Assembly (NCBI RefSeq): GCF_019343455.1
Contig: NZ_CP049362.1
Location: 558,001 to 622,000, forward strand
Reading direction: 5' to 3'
DNA length: 64,000 bases
DNA from: Alcaligenes ammonioxydans
GTDB lineage: Bacteria; Pseudomonadota; Gammaproteobacteria; Burkholderiales; Burkholderiaceae_B
The number at the start of each line of letters is the position of its first letter. The stretch's first letter is position 1. This document shows, in pieces, positions 35,342 through 44,565 of this stretch. The notes beneath the pieces were generated by a model. The model saw only the letters and a list, made by a program, of their open reading frames with translations. It did no database searches and was not told the DNA's origin. A program made the translations under genes and the position numbers.

Positions 35342-37725
35342 GTGCAGTGCAACCAGCGTCGTTGAGTCAGGAAGCGGATGAGGACAAGGCAGGAAAAACA
35401 AGGCCCGCCTTGCGGGTCGTGCATATTATTGCCGGGCTGGGGCAGGGGGGAGCGGAAACGGTTCTGTTTCGTCTGGTGACGGCCCCCGGGCAGGACACTG
35501 AACATATTGTGATCTCGTTGGGTGACGAAGATGTTTTTGGGCCGCAGCTACGTGCGGCCAATATTCCTCTGTATTGCCTGCACATGCAGTCACCCCTGGG
35601 TTTTCTGAAAGGGCTGGGGGCATTGACGCGGGTGCTGCGCGAGGTGCAGCCCGATGTTGTGCAAACCTGGATGTACCACTCTGATCTGATTGGCGGCGCG
35701 GCAGCGCGTCTGGTGGGCATTCCGGCGGTTTCCTGGGGCATTCGCAACTCGGGGGCCAACTTGTATCAGGGCAGCCCGAAAGCGCGCCTGGTGGCCTGGT
35801 TGTGTGCCCGCCTGTCGCGCCTGATTCCCAATCTGATTGTGTCTTGCGCCGAGAACGCGGCCCGACGTCACAAGCAATGGGGGTATCGCGCCGACATCAT
35901 GAAGGTGATTCCCAATGGCTACGATTTGAGCCGCTGGCATCCCGATCAGCAGGCACGCGAAGCAGTGCGTCAAGAGCTGGGCCTGTCGCTGGATACGCCC
36001 GTCATAGGCAGTGTGGCCCGCTGGAATCCCTTGAAGGATCACCCCAATTTGCTGGCGGCCTTGGCTCGCAGCCTGCACCGGCATCCCACTTTGCGTTGCT
36101 TGCTGATTGGTGATGGCATGGACAGCAGCAACGAGACCTTGATGCGTTTGCTGGATCAACATCAATTGCGTGACAGTGTCATTTTGATGGGGCGTCGCAG
36201 CGATGTGCCTCGTCTGATGAATGCCTTGGACGTGCATGTCTTGTCCAGTTCGGCAGAAGGTTTCCCCAACGTGGTGTGCGAGGCCATGGCTGCCGGTGTG
36301 TCCAACGTGGTCACTGATGTGGGCGATGCGGCCCTGATCGTGGGCAATGAGGGGTGGATCGTGCCGCCCAGCAATGCCGAGGCGCTGGCCGGCGCCATCA
36401 ACAGCGCCGTCGATGAGCTGGGTGCGCCATCCTGGCAGGCGCGGCATGAGCATGCCCGTGAACGGGTGGCCCGTCTGTTTTCCCTGGAAGGCATGGTCAA
36501 GAATTACACGCAGGCCTGGAAGACCTTGACGGCCCAGCATCCACCCAAACGCAAGCGCAGCCGTCAGGCCCTCAGTGTGTTGACCGATGAGTCGGGTAAC
36601 AAAACCCGCATGCTGATGTTTGTGGTGAATAATCCGGCTTTTTTCCTGTCGCACCGTTTGCCCTTGGCGCAAGCTGCGCAGCGTGAAGGGTACGATGTGC
36701 ATGTCGCTACCATGGACGGCCCTGCTGTTGCCGACATTGAGCGCCACGGCTTGCAGCATCATGCGCTGCCCATGACGCGCAGCGGGACCAATCCCTTACA
36801 GGAGCTGCAAACCATCTGGGCCTTGTGGCGCTTGTTCCGACGGGAGCGCCCCGAACTGGTTCATGCCGTCACCATCAAACCTGTTTTGTATGGCGGCATT
36901 GCGGCGCGGCTGGCTGGCGTGCCCGGTTTCTTGGCCGCCGTGTCCGGTCTGGGGTATGTGTTTACTCAACGCGAGAAGTCCTTTGACCCCGTGCGCTGGA
37001 TTGCTTTGCTGCTCTATCGTATTGCCTTGGGGCATCCCAACAGCCGTGTGATTTTCCAAAACAGCAATGATCGTGATGTGCTGCTGAACGATCGCGTGGT
37101 CAAACGCGACCAATGCATCCTGATTCGTGGCTCCGGAGTGGACCTGAACGAATTTCAGGCTGTGCCCGAGCCGCCGGGCCCGCCCGTCGCCTTGATGGTG
37201 TCTCGCCTGCTGGTGGACAAAGGGGTGCGAGAGTTCGTGGAGGCGGCCCGCATCAGCGCCGCTCAAGGCAGCCCGGTTAAGTGGGTGTTGGCCGGGAGCC
37301 CCGACCCGGGTAATCCGGCCAGCATCAGTGATCAGGAGTGGCAAGGCTGGCAGCAACAAGGCCTGGTGCAGTGTCTGGGGGAACGGCGCGATATTGCGCA
37401 GCTTTACGCCCAATCGCATATTGCTGTGCTGCCGTCTTACCGTGAGGGCTTGCCCAAATCCCTGGTGGAAGCCGCTGCCTGCGGACGGGCGGTGGTCACA
37501 ACCGATGTGCCCGGTTGCCGCGATGCGATCGAGCCAGGAGTCACTGGCGTGCTGGTGCCGGTGCGAAATGCACAGGCATTGGCAGAAGCCGTGATGGAAC
37601 TGGGTGAGGATACGGTCAAGCGACAGGCGATGGGCGTTGAAAGTCGGCGCCTGGCGCAAGAGGCATTTGATATAGACCGGATCAGTCAGGCCCATCTGGA
37701 TCTGTACCAGTCTTTGAGCCGATAG
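35338..37725 (+). CDS. Tandem GT4 glycosyltransferase fusion protein
   Basis: A 795-residue protein made of two complete GT-B units. Unit 1 (about 25-400) has 'IIAGLGQGGAETVLFRLV', 'GSVARWNPLKDHPNLLAAL' and 'SSSAEGFPNVVCEAMAAG'. A basic linker (about 403-420, rich in Lys/Arg) joins it to unit 2 (about 423-795), which has 'FVVNNPAFFLSHRLPLAQAA', 'VSRLLVDKGVREFVEAA' and 'PSYREGLPKSLVEAAACGRAV'. The second unit resembles the WbpT/PglA-like transferases of HexNAc-containing glycans. The fusion probably adds two consecutive sugars. No frameshift or stop is seen between the units. Confidence 0.88.
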   Translation: MSAVQPASLSQEADEDKAGKTRPALRVVHIIAGLGQGGAETVLFRLVTAPGQDTEHIVISLGDEDVFGPQLRAANIPLYCLHMQSPLGFLKGLGALTRVLREVQPDVVQTWMYHSDLIGGAAARLVGIPAVSWGIRNSGANLYQGSPKARLVAWLCARLSRLIPNLIVSCAENAARRHKQWGYRADIMKVIPNGYDLSRWHPDQQAREAVRQELGLSLDTPVIGSVARWNPLKDHPNLLAALARSLHRHPTLRCLLIGDGMDSSNETLMRLLDQHQLRDSVILMGRRSDVPRLMNALDVHVLSSSAEGFPNVVCEAMAAGVSNVVTDVGDAALIVGNEGWIVPPSNAEALAGAINSAVDELGAPSWQARHEHARERVARLFSLEGMVKNYTQAWKTLTAQHPPKRKRSRQALSVLTDESGNKTRMLMFVVNNPAFFLSHRLPLAQAAQREGYDVHVATMDGPAVADIERHGLQHHALPMTRSGTNPLQELQTIWALWRLFRRERPELVHAVTIKPVLYGGIAARLAGVPGFLAAVSGLGYVFTQREKSFDPVRWIALLLYRIALGHPNSRVIFQNSNDRDVLLNDRVVKRDQCILIRGSGVDLNEFQAVPEPPGPPVALMVSRLLVDKGVREFVEAARISAAQGSPVKWVLAGSPDPGNPASISDQEWQGWQQQGLVQCLGERRDIAQLYAQSHIAVLPSYREGLPKSLVEAAACGRAVVTTDVPGCRDAIEPGVTGVLVPVRNAQALAEAVMELGEDTVKRQAMGVESRRLAQEAFDIDRISQAHLDLYQSLSR

Positions 37726-37736
37726 GGTGTTGACCG

Positions 37737-37755
37737 CCTTGGTTCAAGACCAAGG
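37737..37755 (+). repeat. Small hairpin after the glycosyltransferase cluster
   Basis: CCTTGGT pairs perfectly with ACCAAGG around a five-base loop, 12 bases after the stop codon. The same CTTGG/CCAAG element recurs inside the larger inverted repeat just downstream. Confidence 0.55.
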
Positions 37756-37760
37756 TAGAC

Positions 37761-37832
37761 AAAACGGGCTGAACGGTCGTTGAAGTCTTGGATTTACAAC
37801 CAAGTCATCGCAGACAGTTCAGCCCGTTTTTT
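37761..37832. terminator. Long bidirectional terminator between polysaccharide cluster and phosphomannomutase gene
   Basis: AAAACGGGCTGAAC (37761-37774) and GTTCAGCCCGTTTT (37817-37830) form a perfect 14-base inverted repeat separated by 42 bases that hold an internal CTTGG...CCAAG hairpin. T residues follow on both strands, so it can stop both convergent units. Confidence 0.7.
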
Positions 37833-37885
37833 AGATTGCCAGAGCCTGGAGCAGGGCTACTGGACGCTAGTGAATCAACGCGACT

Positions 37886-39274
37886 TTAGAAAGGCAATGC
37901 CGCATCCGGCTTCAAGGCCAGTAGTGCCGCCCGGAACTCCCCTTGAATCCGATCCAGCGCCTCTTGGGACTGGGCCTCGAAACGCAGCACAATCACGGGC
38001 GTGGTATTGGAGGCGCGAGCCAGACCGAAGCCATCGGGATACTCGGCACGCACGCCATCGATGGTGTTGAGCTGATTGGCGCTTGGGAAACGCCCTTCTT
38101 TTTGAAGCCGGGCAATCAGGGCATGGGGCTCACCCTCGGCCAGTGGCAGTTTCAGTTCGGGTGTCGACAAGTCCTGGGGCAAGGCTTCCAGTTCGGCCGT
38201 GGGGTTGGCTGTGCGCGAGAGAATCGCCAGCAGGCGTGCACCGGTGTACAGGCCGTCGTCAAAGCCATACCAGGCTTCCTTGAAGAAAACGTGGCCGCTC
38301 ATCTCGCCAGCCAGGGGGGCGCCCGTCTCGGCCAGCTTGGCCTTGATCAGGGAATGACCGGTCTGCCACATCAAGGGTTGGCCACCAGCCTTGGCAATTT
38401 CCAGAGCGACATGGCGGCTGCATTTCACGTCAAAAATGATGGTGGAGCCAGGTTCGCGTTGCAAAATATCGCGTGCATACAGAATCAGTTGACGGTCTGG
38501 CCAGATGATCTGGCCCGAGCGCGTCACCACGCCCAGGCGGTCGGCATCACCGTCAAAGGCCAGGCCCACTTCACAGTCCGTGTTTTGTACATGCGCGATC
38601 AGGTCTTGCAGATTGTGCGGCTCGGCCGGGTCAGGGTGGTGGTTGGGGAAGCTGCCATCCACCTCCTCAAACAGCATGTCGACCTCGCAGCCCAGGGCCT
38701 TGAACAGCCGGGCGGCAACGACGCCGCCCACGCCATTGCCACAGTCCAGGGCGATCTTCATCGGGCGCGCCAGGGTGACGCGCTCGGCGATCGTGCGCAC
38801 GTACTGGTCCAGCATATCTTTCTTCTGGCCTGTACCGGGTTGAGGCGCTGGCTGGGCGCCGGCCTGCATGCGTTGCATCAGGCCCTGGATGTCCTGCCCG
38901 TGCAGGGTCTTGCCGGCCATCATCATCTTGAACCCGTTGTAATTGGATGGGTTATGGCTGCCGGTAATGGCAACCCCCGAGCCTGTTTCCAAGACATTGG
39001 CGGCAAAGTAAACGACCGGGGTGGGTACCATCCCCAGGTCCACGGTGTTGACACCTCCTGCCTGGATGCCTTTTTGCAGGGCCTGGGACAGGGAAGGGCT
39101 GCTATGGCGGCCATCGTAGCCCACGACCAGGGTTTGAACGTCTTGTTCACGGGCACTGGCGGCCAGTGCCAGGCCCAATTGATAGGCGAAGTCTGGGTTC
39201 AGTTGTTCGGGAACCGTGCCTCGAATATCGTAGGCCTTGAAAACAGCAGTCGGTAGGGCAGGAAGCTGGGTCAC
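37886..39274 (-). CDS. algC: Phosphomannomutase/phosphoglucomutase
   Basis: A 462-residue alpha-D-phosphohexomutase of the AlgC/ManB group. 'FKAYDIRGTVPEQL' (about 12-25), the phosphoserine loop 'AITGSHNPSNYNGFKMM' (about 101-117), the metal loop 'AFDGDADRLGVV' and the sugar loop 'GEMSGHVFFKE' are all present. It interconverts hexose 1- and 6-phosphates, supplying GDP-mannose or UDP-glucose precursors for polysaccharide and LPS core. It converges on the polysaccharide cluster. Confidence 0.93.
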   Translation of the reverse strand: MTQLPALPTAVFKAYDIRGTVPEQLNPDFAYQLGLALAASAREQDVQTLVVGYDGRHSSPSLSQALQKGIQAGGVNTVDLGMVPTPVVYFAANVLETGSGVAITGSHNPSNYNGFKMMMAGKTLHGQDIQGLMQRMQAGAQPAPQPGTGQKKDMLDQYVRTIAERVTLARPMKIALDCGNGVGGVVAARLFKALGCEVDMLFEEVDGSFPNHHPDPAEPHNLQDLIAHVQNTDCEVGLAFDGDADRLGVVTRSGQIIWPDRQLILYARDILQREPGSTIIFDVKCSRHVALEIAKAGGQPLMWQTGHSLIKAKLAETGAPLAGEMSGHVFFKEAWYGFDDGLYTGARLLAILSRTANPTAELEALPQDLSTPELKLPLAEGEPHALIARLQKEGRFPSANQLNTIDGVRAEYPDGFGLARASNTTPVIVLRFEAQSQEALDRIQGEFRAALLALKPDAALPF

Positions 39275-39402
39275 GTCGTGTCCTGAGTGGATAAGTAAAG
39301 AATGTAGTTTAGCGTGAATGCCCCCCGCTTTCGTGAGTTACCATTAAGAGCTGTAGCGCGACAGCAAGAGCGCCCGACTGTTTTTCTTGAGTGGCTTGGG
39401 TC

Positions 39403-40818
39403 ATGACTTTTCTAAACGAACTTGAACAGCGTATTGGTCAGCAACATGTGCTGACAGGACAATCCATGCAGCAGTACCTGGAGGATTGGCGAGGACGCTA
39501 TACCGGCACTGCGGTGGCGGTTGCCCGACCTGCAACGACGCAGGAAGTGGCCCAGGTCGTGCGCCTCTGTGCTGAACATCGTGTGCCTATTGTTCCGCAG
39601 GGCGGCAATACGGGTCTGTGTGGCGGCGCGACGCCGGATAACACGGCCACCGCACTGGTATTGTCCCTGGAGCGTTTGAACAAAATTCGCAGCGTGGATA
39701 CCGAGAACGACACCATGGTGGTGGAGGCGGGCTGCATTTTGCAGAATGTGCAGCAGGCCGCCCGCGACCATCAGCGCCTGTTTCCCTTGAGCCTGGCCGC
39801 CGAAGGCAGTTGCACCATTGGTGGCAATCTGGCCACCAATGCGGGCGGCACGCAGGTTCTGCGTTACGGCAACGCGCGTGATCTGACGCTGGGCCTGGAA
39901 GTGGTGACCGCCCAGGGCGAAATCTTGCACGGTCTGCACGGCCTGCGCAAAGACAATACCGGTTACGACCTGCGTAATCTATTCATTGGCAGTGAAGGGA
40001 CGCTGGGCATCATCACGGCAGCCACCATCAAGCTTTATCCCCAACCTGTTGCTGCCTGCACCGCCTTGCTGGCGCTGGACACCATTGAGGATGCAGTACA
40101 CGTGCTGGCCTTGGCACGCCAGGGTCTGGCAGCCTCCCTGACCGGTTTTGAGTTGATTGCGGGCAATTGTCTGCAAGCGGTGCTGCATTGCTATCCCGAT
40201 CAACGCATGCCGTTTCAGGGGCCGGCGGCCCAGGCAGCCTGGTATGCCCTGCTGGAGCTGTCTGATAGCGAAAGCCTGGAGCATGCGCGCGAGCGCTTTG
40301 AAAGCGTGATCGGGCAGGCCCTGGAGCAGGAGCTCGTACAGGATGCGGTCATTGCGGAGACCATTGCGCAGAGCAAGGCGCTGTGGCATTTGCGTGAGAG
40401 CATTCCGCTGGCCGAGAAAGCCTATGGGAAAAGCATCAAGCATGATGTTTCCATTCCCGTCTCCCTGATGGCTCAATTTGTGCATGAGACGGACCAGGCC
40501 TTGCAGGACGCTTTTCCAGGCTTGGAAAACGTGACTTTCGGACACCTGGGCGATGGCAATTTACATTACAACGTGGCACGTGGAACGGCTTTTACGGAAG
40601 AAGAGCTGTTAAAGCGCCAGGACGAAATCTATACCCTGGTCCACGATAGCGTCCATCGTTTTCAGGGCTCCATCAGTGCCGAGCACGGCGTAGGTCAACT
40701 CAAGCGTCAGCTTTTGCCCCGCTATAAAGACCCGGTGGCGTTGAGTCTGATGAAGCAAATCAAGCTGGCGCTGGACCCCTTGGGGATTATGAACCCCGGC
40801 AAGGTCTTGCCTGACTGA
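39403..40818 (+). CDS. FAD-linked oxidase/D-2-hydroxyacid dehydrogenase (GlcD/D2HGDH type)
   Basis: About 471 residues with an N-terminal PCMH-type FAD domain ('VPQGGNTGLCGGATPD', 'GSCTIGGNLATNAGG', 'NLFIGSEGTLGIITAATIKL') and a C-terminal substrate domain with 'FGHLGDGNLHYNV' and 'EHGVGQLKRQLL'. These are marks of D-lactate, D-2-hydroxyglutarate and glycolate dehydrogenases. Substrate is undetermined; linkage to serA or a lactate gene is absent. The ATG at 39403 is preferred over an in-frame GTG at 39391. Divergent from the phosphomannomutase gene. Confidence 0.87.
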   Translation: MTFLNELEQRIGQQHVLTGQSMQQYLEDWRGRYTGTAVAVARPATTQEVAQVVRLCAEHRVPIVPQGGNTGLCGGATPDNTATALVLSLERLNKIRSVDTENDTMVVEAGCILQNVQQAARDHQRLFPLSLAAEGSCTIGGNLATNAGGTQVLRYGNARDLTLGLEVVTAQGEILHGLHGLRKDNTGYDLRNLFIGSEGTLGIITAATIKLYPQPVAACTALLALDTIEDAVHVLALARQGLAASLTGFELIAGNCLQAVLHCYPDQRMPFQGPAAQAAWYALLELSDSESLEHARERFESVIGQALEQELVQDAVIAETIAQSKALWHLRESIPLAEKAYGKSIKHDVSIPVSLMAQFVHETDQALQDAFPGLENVTFGHLGDGNLHYNVARGTAFTEEELLKRQDEIYTLVHDSVHRFQGSISAEHGVGQLKRQLLPRYKDPVALSLMKQIKLALDPLGIMNPGKVLPD

Positions 40819-40834
40819 TTGACGTGGTGGCTGG

Positions 40835-41521
40835 ATGCTTTTTCGCCCTTATATCCTCGGTAGTGCGGTCTTTTTCCTTGTTTTGGGAGTTCTGGCCTCG
40901 GTCACCATGGGCTCGGCAACGGACTTGTCCTTAAGCGCCTTTTTCTTCGATCCTCAGATGCTGGACTTCCCCTGGCGATTGCAGCCGTTTGTGGATTTGT
41001 TCGGTCGCAAGCTGGTGTGGTTCGTGCCCTTTGGCGGGGCAGTCATCGCTGCGGTTGTGGCCTGGCGCTTACCCAGGGGCTCTTGCCGGCAGTTGGCCTG
41101 GGCAGGGGCCGCTTTCTACATGGGCAGCGGCCCCTTGCTAATAGGCGTATTGAAGCATCTGACCGCCATGCCAAGGCCTTTTAATCTGGCCCTGTTCGGT
41201 GGCACGGAATCAATGCCTGATTATTTCTGGGCCCATTCCTGGGCCCAGGCAGGTAACGCCCTGCCCAGCGCCCATGCTGCATCCGGCTTTGTGCTGCTCT
41301 CCCTGTTTTTTGTGGGTGTCATGATAGGCTGCCGCAAACTGACTGCCGGAGGATTTGTTCTGGGACTGGGCGCGGGCCTGTTGTTTGGCTTTTTACGCAT
41401 CATGCAGGGTTATCATTTTCTCAGTCAGGTACTGGCCTCCGGCGCAGTACTGGGCCTGTATGGTTGCGTTCTGTTTTATCTTTTATGGACCTGGGCCAGA
41501 CACAAACCGTTGGAATCTTGA
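40835..41521 (+). CDS. PAP2-family membrane phosphatase
   Basis: A 228-residue protein with about six membrane segments. The phosphatase signature is spread over 'KHLTAMPRPFN' (motif 1, about 108-118), 'NALPSAHAASGF' (motif 2 with catalytic His, about 142-153) and 'RIMQGYHFLSQVLASG' (motif 3, about 188-203). Motif 3 ends in Gln where many family members have Asp. Likely acts on a lipid phosphate in the inner membrane, for example undecaprenyl pyrophosphate or lipid A. It follows the FAD oxidase by 16 bases. Confidence 0.83.
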   Translation: MLFRPYILGSAVFFLVLGVLASVTMGSATDLSLSAFFFDPQMLDFPWRLQPFVDLFGRKLVWFVPFGGAVIAAVVAWRLPRGSCRQLAWAGAAFYMGSGPLLIGVLKHLTAMPRPFNLALFGGTESMPDYFWAHSWAQAGNALPSAHAASGFVLLSLFFVGVMIGCRKLTAGGFVLGLGAGLLFGFLRIMQGYHFLSQVLASGAVLGLYGCVLFYLLWTWARHKPLES

Positions 41522-41637
41522 TGGTTTGATCCATGCTAGCCTGCCCGCCGAGGCATTTTTCTGTCTGGAGTGGCCCGAAGAGTTGGCTTGTTACGGCTTG
41601 ATGTTAGCCCGACCAGCCGGCTCGAATGGCGTATAAA

Positions 41638-41674
41638 AAACACCCCGGTTTCTGATACGGAAACCGGGGTGTTT
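41638..41674. terminator. Bidirectional terminator between PAP2 gene and fahA
   Basis: AAACACCCCGGTTTC pairs with GAAACCGGGGTGTTT across a seven-base loop; A and T runs flank it, so it can serve both convergent genes. Confidence 0.85.
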
Positions 41675-41714
41675 GGCTCAAAGGCGCTCAAAAAGGGCCT
41701 GACAGCCTCCTTGC

Positions 41715-43040
41715 CTACACAATAGCGGGCAAGACGCGTCCGGCACATTCGCCAAAAGAGAGGGTCGGGTAGCCATCCTGGCGGCAGAAACCCTTAAGAA
41801 TGACCTCGTCCTGATCTTCCAAGAAATTGCGCTGCTCTCCCCAAGGCAGATCAATCGGGTTCTTGCCCCCCTGGTTCATTTCCAGCAAAGAGCCTTCCTG
41901 ACCTTTGCCCGGACCGGACAAGGTGCCAGTGCCCAGCAGATCACCGGTTTGCAGATTGCAACCGTTGACGCTGTGGTGGGCAACGAGTTGGGCCACGGTC
42001 CAATAGGCTTGCTTGAAGTTGCTGCGCGAGAGCAGGGCCGGATCTTTGTGTTGCTGGCGTGACTGCTCGGTGCTCAGGTACACCTCCAGCTCCACATCCA
42101 GCACGCCGCTTTCCAGATTGGCCTGGTCCTGCAAATAGGGCAGGGGCTGAGGATCGGATTCAGGACGACTGAATGGGCGACGGAAAGGAGCCAGAGCTTC
42201 CAGTGTTACTACCCAGGGGGAGATGGTCGAGGCAAAGTTCTTGGCCAGGAAGGGACCCAAAGGCTGGTATTCCCAGGCTTGCAGGTCGCGTGCCGACCAG
42301 TCATTGAACAGGCACAGACCAAAAACGTGCTCGTCTGCCTGACCGATAGGAATACGGTGACCCGCTTTGTTGCCTTTGCCAATCAGAATGCCCATTTCCA
42401 GTTCAAAGTCCAGGCGCTGGCAAGGACCAAAGTTGGGCTGCTCCTGCCCCTCGGGTGGGCGGGTCTGGCCGATGGGGCGCGGGAACTGCTGGCCAGACAC
42501 ACCGATGCTGGACGCCCGGCCGTGGTAGCCAATAGGCACCCACTTGTAGTTGGGCAGCAAGGGTGCATCGGGGCGGAACTGTTTGCCCACTGCTGTTGCG
42601 TGGTGCACGGAAATGTAGAAGTCGGTGTAGTCGCCAATCTGGGCGGGCAGGGCGTATTCCAGCTTGCTGCGTTCGATCAGCATGGGGCGCAGGCGCGATT
42701 CGGCCGAGGAGCCCTGGCGCAAGTCCTGCGACAAGGCGGCACGCAGTGCGCTCCAATATTCCTGACCCAAGGCCATCAGATCATTGAGAGCCGGTTTGAC
42801 GCAGGCTGCCAGGGCGTCGGCGGCTTTGCCGTGCCAGGGGGTATCGCAGGCCAGCAGGCCCAGATCCAGGGCGTAGGGGCCGATCGCCACCATGACACGG
42901 AAGTCTTCCTGACTGTCACGGCGGCGCGCTACGGCAAAGGGCAGGTTCTGGATAGGAAAGCCGTTGTCGGCCTCGTTGGCGCCGGGCACCCAGCTTTGCA
43001 GCGTGGGATCGTGAGTGTCATTCAGATAAGCGTGGGTCAT
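41715..43040 (-). CDS. fahA: Fumarylacetoacetase
   Basis: A 441-residue full-length FAH, the last enzyme of tyrosine/homogentisate breakdown, giving fumarate and acetoacetate. Metal and active-site motifs: '[16 protein letters not shown]' (about 137-152; catalytic His), '[12 protein letters not shown]', '[15 protein letters not shown]' and '[26 protein letters not shown]'. Its start overlaps the hmgA stop by four bases. No separate maleylacetoacetate isomerase gene is adjacent. Confidence 0.95.
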   Translation of the reverse strand: MTHAYLNDTHDPTLQSWVPGANEADNGFPIQNLPFAVARRRDSQEDFRVMVAIGPYALDLGLLACDTPWHGKAADALAACVKPALNDLMALGQEYWSALRAALSQDLRQGSSAESRLRPMLIERSKLEYALPAQIGDYTDFYISVHHATAVGKQFRPDAPLLPNYKWVPIGYHGRASSIGVSGQQFPRPIGQTRPPEGQEQPNFGPCQRLDFELEMGILIGKGNKAGHRIPIGQADEHVFGLCLFNDWSARDLQAWEYQPLGPFLAKNFASTISPWVVTLEALAPFRRPFSRPESDPQPLPYLQDQANLESGVLDVELEVYLSTEQSRQQHKDPALLSRSNFKQAYWTVAQLVAHHSVNGCNLQTGDLLGTGTLSGPGKGQEGSLLEMNQGGKNPIDLPWGEQRNFLEDQDEVILKGFCRQDGYPTLSFGECAGRVLPAIV

Positions 43041-44341
43041 GCCTTTTGTTCCGTAGAGAAATGTTTTTCCAGACCGTCCCAGACGGCATCGTAGTTAGCC
43101 TGCAGGCTGTTGCTTTGCAAGGCCCGAGGCGAGGGACGAATCACTTTGCGGGTTTCAAACATAAAGGCCATGGTACCGCGCAGATAGTCCGCCTTGCTCA
43201 GATCTGCGCGGCTGGCCTTGTCAAAGGTGCTGGCATCGGGGCCGTGCGGGCTCATGCAATTGTGCAGGCTGGCACCGCCCGGCGCAAAGCCATCGGCCTT
43301 GGCATCGTACACACCCTGGATCAGACCCATGAACTCGCTGGCGAAATTACGGTGGAACCAGGGTGGGCGGAAGGTATTTTCCATGGCAAGAATGCGGGGC
43401 GGGAAAATGGCGAAGTCCAGGTTTGCCGTACCCGGCGTGTCCGAAGGGGAGGTCAGCACAGTGAAAATACACGGGTCGGGATGATCGTAGCTGATCGAGC
43501 CGATGACATTGAAATCCCGCAAATCGTATTTGTAAGGCGCATGCGTGCCATGCCAGGCCACTACATCCAGTGGCGAATGGCTTAATGCGGCGACCCAAAA
43601 GCCGCCGGTAAATTTGGCGATCAGTTCATGTGGCTCGCTGACATCCTCGTACCAGGCGACCGGTGTCTTGAAATCGCGTGCATTGGCCAGACCGTTGGAG
43701 CCGATCGGACCCAGTTCGGGCAAGCGCAGCGGCGCGCCGAAATTCTCCAGCAGATAGCCCCGGGCGGTATCGTCCAGCAGCTCTACCTTGAAGCGCACGC
43801 CACGAGGCATGACGGCAATTTCGCAGGGTTCGATTTCCAGGATGCCCAGTTCGCTGAGCAGACGCAGACGCCCTTGCTCGGGCACGAACAGCATCTCGGC
43901 ATCGGCGTTGTAAAACACCCGGCGTCCCATGGACTGGTTGATGGCATACAAATGGATGGCAATGCCGCTTTGCGAGTCGCTGCTGCCATTGCCTGCCCAG
44001 GTGTGAACGCCGGCCAGAAAATCAGTGGGTGTATCGGGCAGGTTCAGCGGATTCCAGCGCAAGCGGTTGGGGTTGGCCGGCCCGTGTCCGAAGTCCTCAT
44101 TCCAGTAGGGGGCTCCCTCAAAAGCGGCAAAGGCTCCCTGTTTGGCGCTGGGGCGAATGCGATACAGCCAGGAGCGGCGGTTATCGGCGCGCGGCGCCGT
44201 AAAGGCGGTACCGGACAGTTGCTCAGCGTACAAGCCATAGGGGCAGCGTTGGGGCGAGTTGCGCCCAAGGGGAAGCGCACCGGGCAGGGCCTCGGTGGCA
44301 AAGGCATTACCAAAACCAATCTGATACTTCAAAGCGCTCAT
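43037..44341 (-). CDS. hmgA: Homogentisate 1,2-dioxygenase
   Basis: A 434-residue non-haem iron dioxygenase that opens the homogentisate ring to maleylacetoacetate. '[19 protein letters not shown]' at the N-terminus, '[23 protein letters not shown]' (iron-ligand His and Glu) and '[15 protein letters not shown]' (third ligand His) are diagnostic. The start 'MSALKYQIG' is used; an in-frame extension to 44437 has no homology. Overlap with fahA is ATGA. Confidence 0.96.
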   Translation of the reverse strand: MSALKYQIGFGNAFATEALPGALPLGRNSPQRCPYGLYAEQLSGTAFTAPRADNRRSWLYRIRPSAKQGAFAAFEGAPYWNEDFGHGPANPNRLRWNPLNLPDTPTDFLAGVHTWAGNGSSDSQSGIAIHLYAINQSMGRRVFYNADAEMLFVPEQGRLRLLSELGILEIEPCEIAVMPRGVRFKVELLDDTARGYLLENFGAPLRLPELGPIGSNGLANARDFKTPVAWYEDVSEPHELIAKFTGGFWVAALSHSPLDVVAWHGTHAPYKYDLRDFNVIGSISYDHPDPCIFTVLTSPSDTPGTANLDFAIFPPRILAMENTFRPPWFHRNFASEFMGLIQGVYDAKADGFAPGGASLHNCMSPHGPDASTFDKASRADLSKADYLRGTMAFMFETRKVIRPSPRALQSNSLQANYDAVWDGLEKHFSTEQKA

Positions 44342-44355
44342 TGGGATCTCCAGAT

Positions 44356-44565
44356 TCAGGCGGCCTGCTCCAGGCAGGTCTGGCGGGCGGCATCCAGGGC
44401 TTGCTTGATCACGTCCAGCGAGCCGATATGATTGCACAGCAACAGTACCAGGGCGGCATTCATGGCATGGCTTTGGGCCGTGCTCAGGCCCTGGTGGGCA
44501 TCGATCAACATCTGGTAGAAGTCGTCAGCCCGTTCCAAGGGGGTATGGGTATTCAGTGTAGACAT
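44356..44565 (-). CDS. DUF2783 small protein
   Basis: A 69-residue protein, '[20 protein letters not shown]' at the start, largely helical with '[22 protein letters not shown]'. This matches the small DUF2783 family that accompanies FAD monooxygenases and homogentisate genes in betaproteobacteria; its function is unknown. Its first 13 bases overlap the end of the monooxygenase gene, and hmgA follows 14 bases later, so it is part of the operon. A longer in-frame reading is discarded. Confidence 0.75.
   Translation of the reverse strand: MSTLNTHTPLERADDFYQMLIDAHQGLSTAQSHAMNAALVLLLCNHIGSLDVIKQALDAARQTCLEQAA

Noticed and set aside
39361..39402. GTG at 39391 as start of the FAD oxidase
   Set aside because: The ATG four codons later gives the usual N-terminus; neither has a strong ribosome-binding site, so the ATG is preferred.
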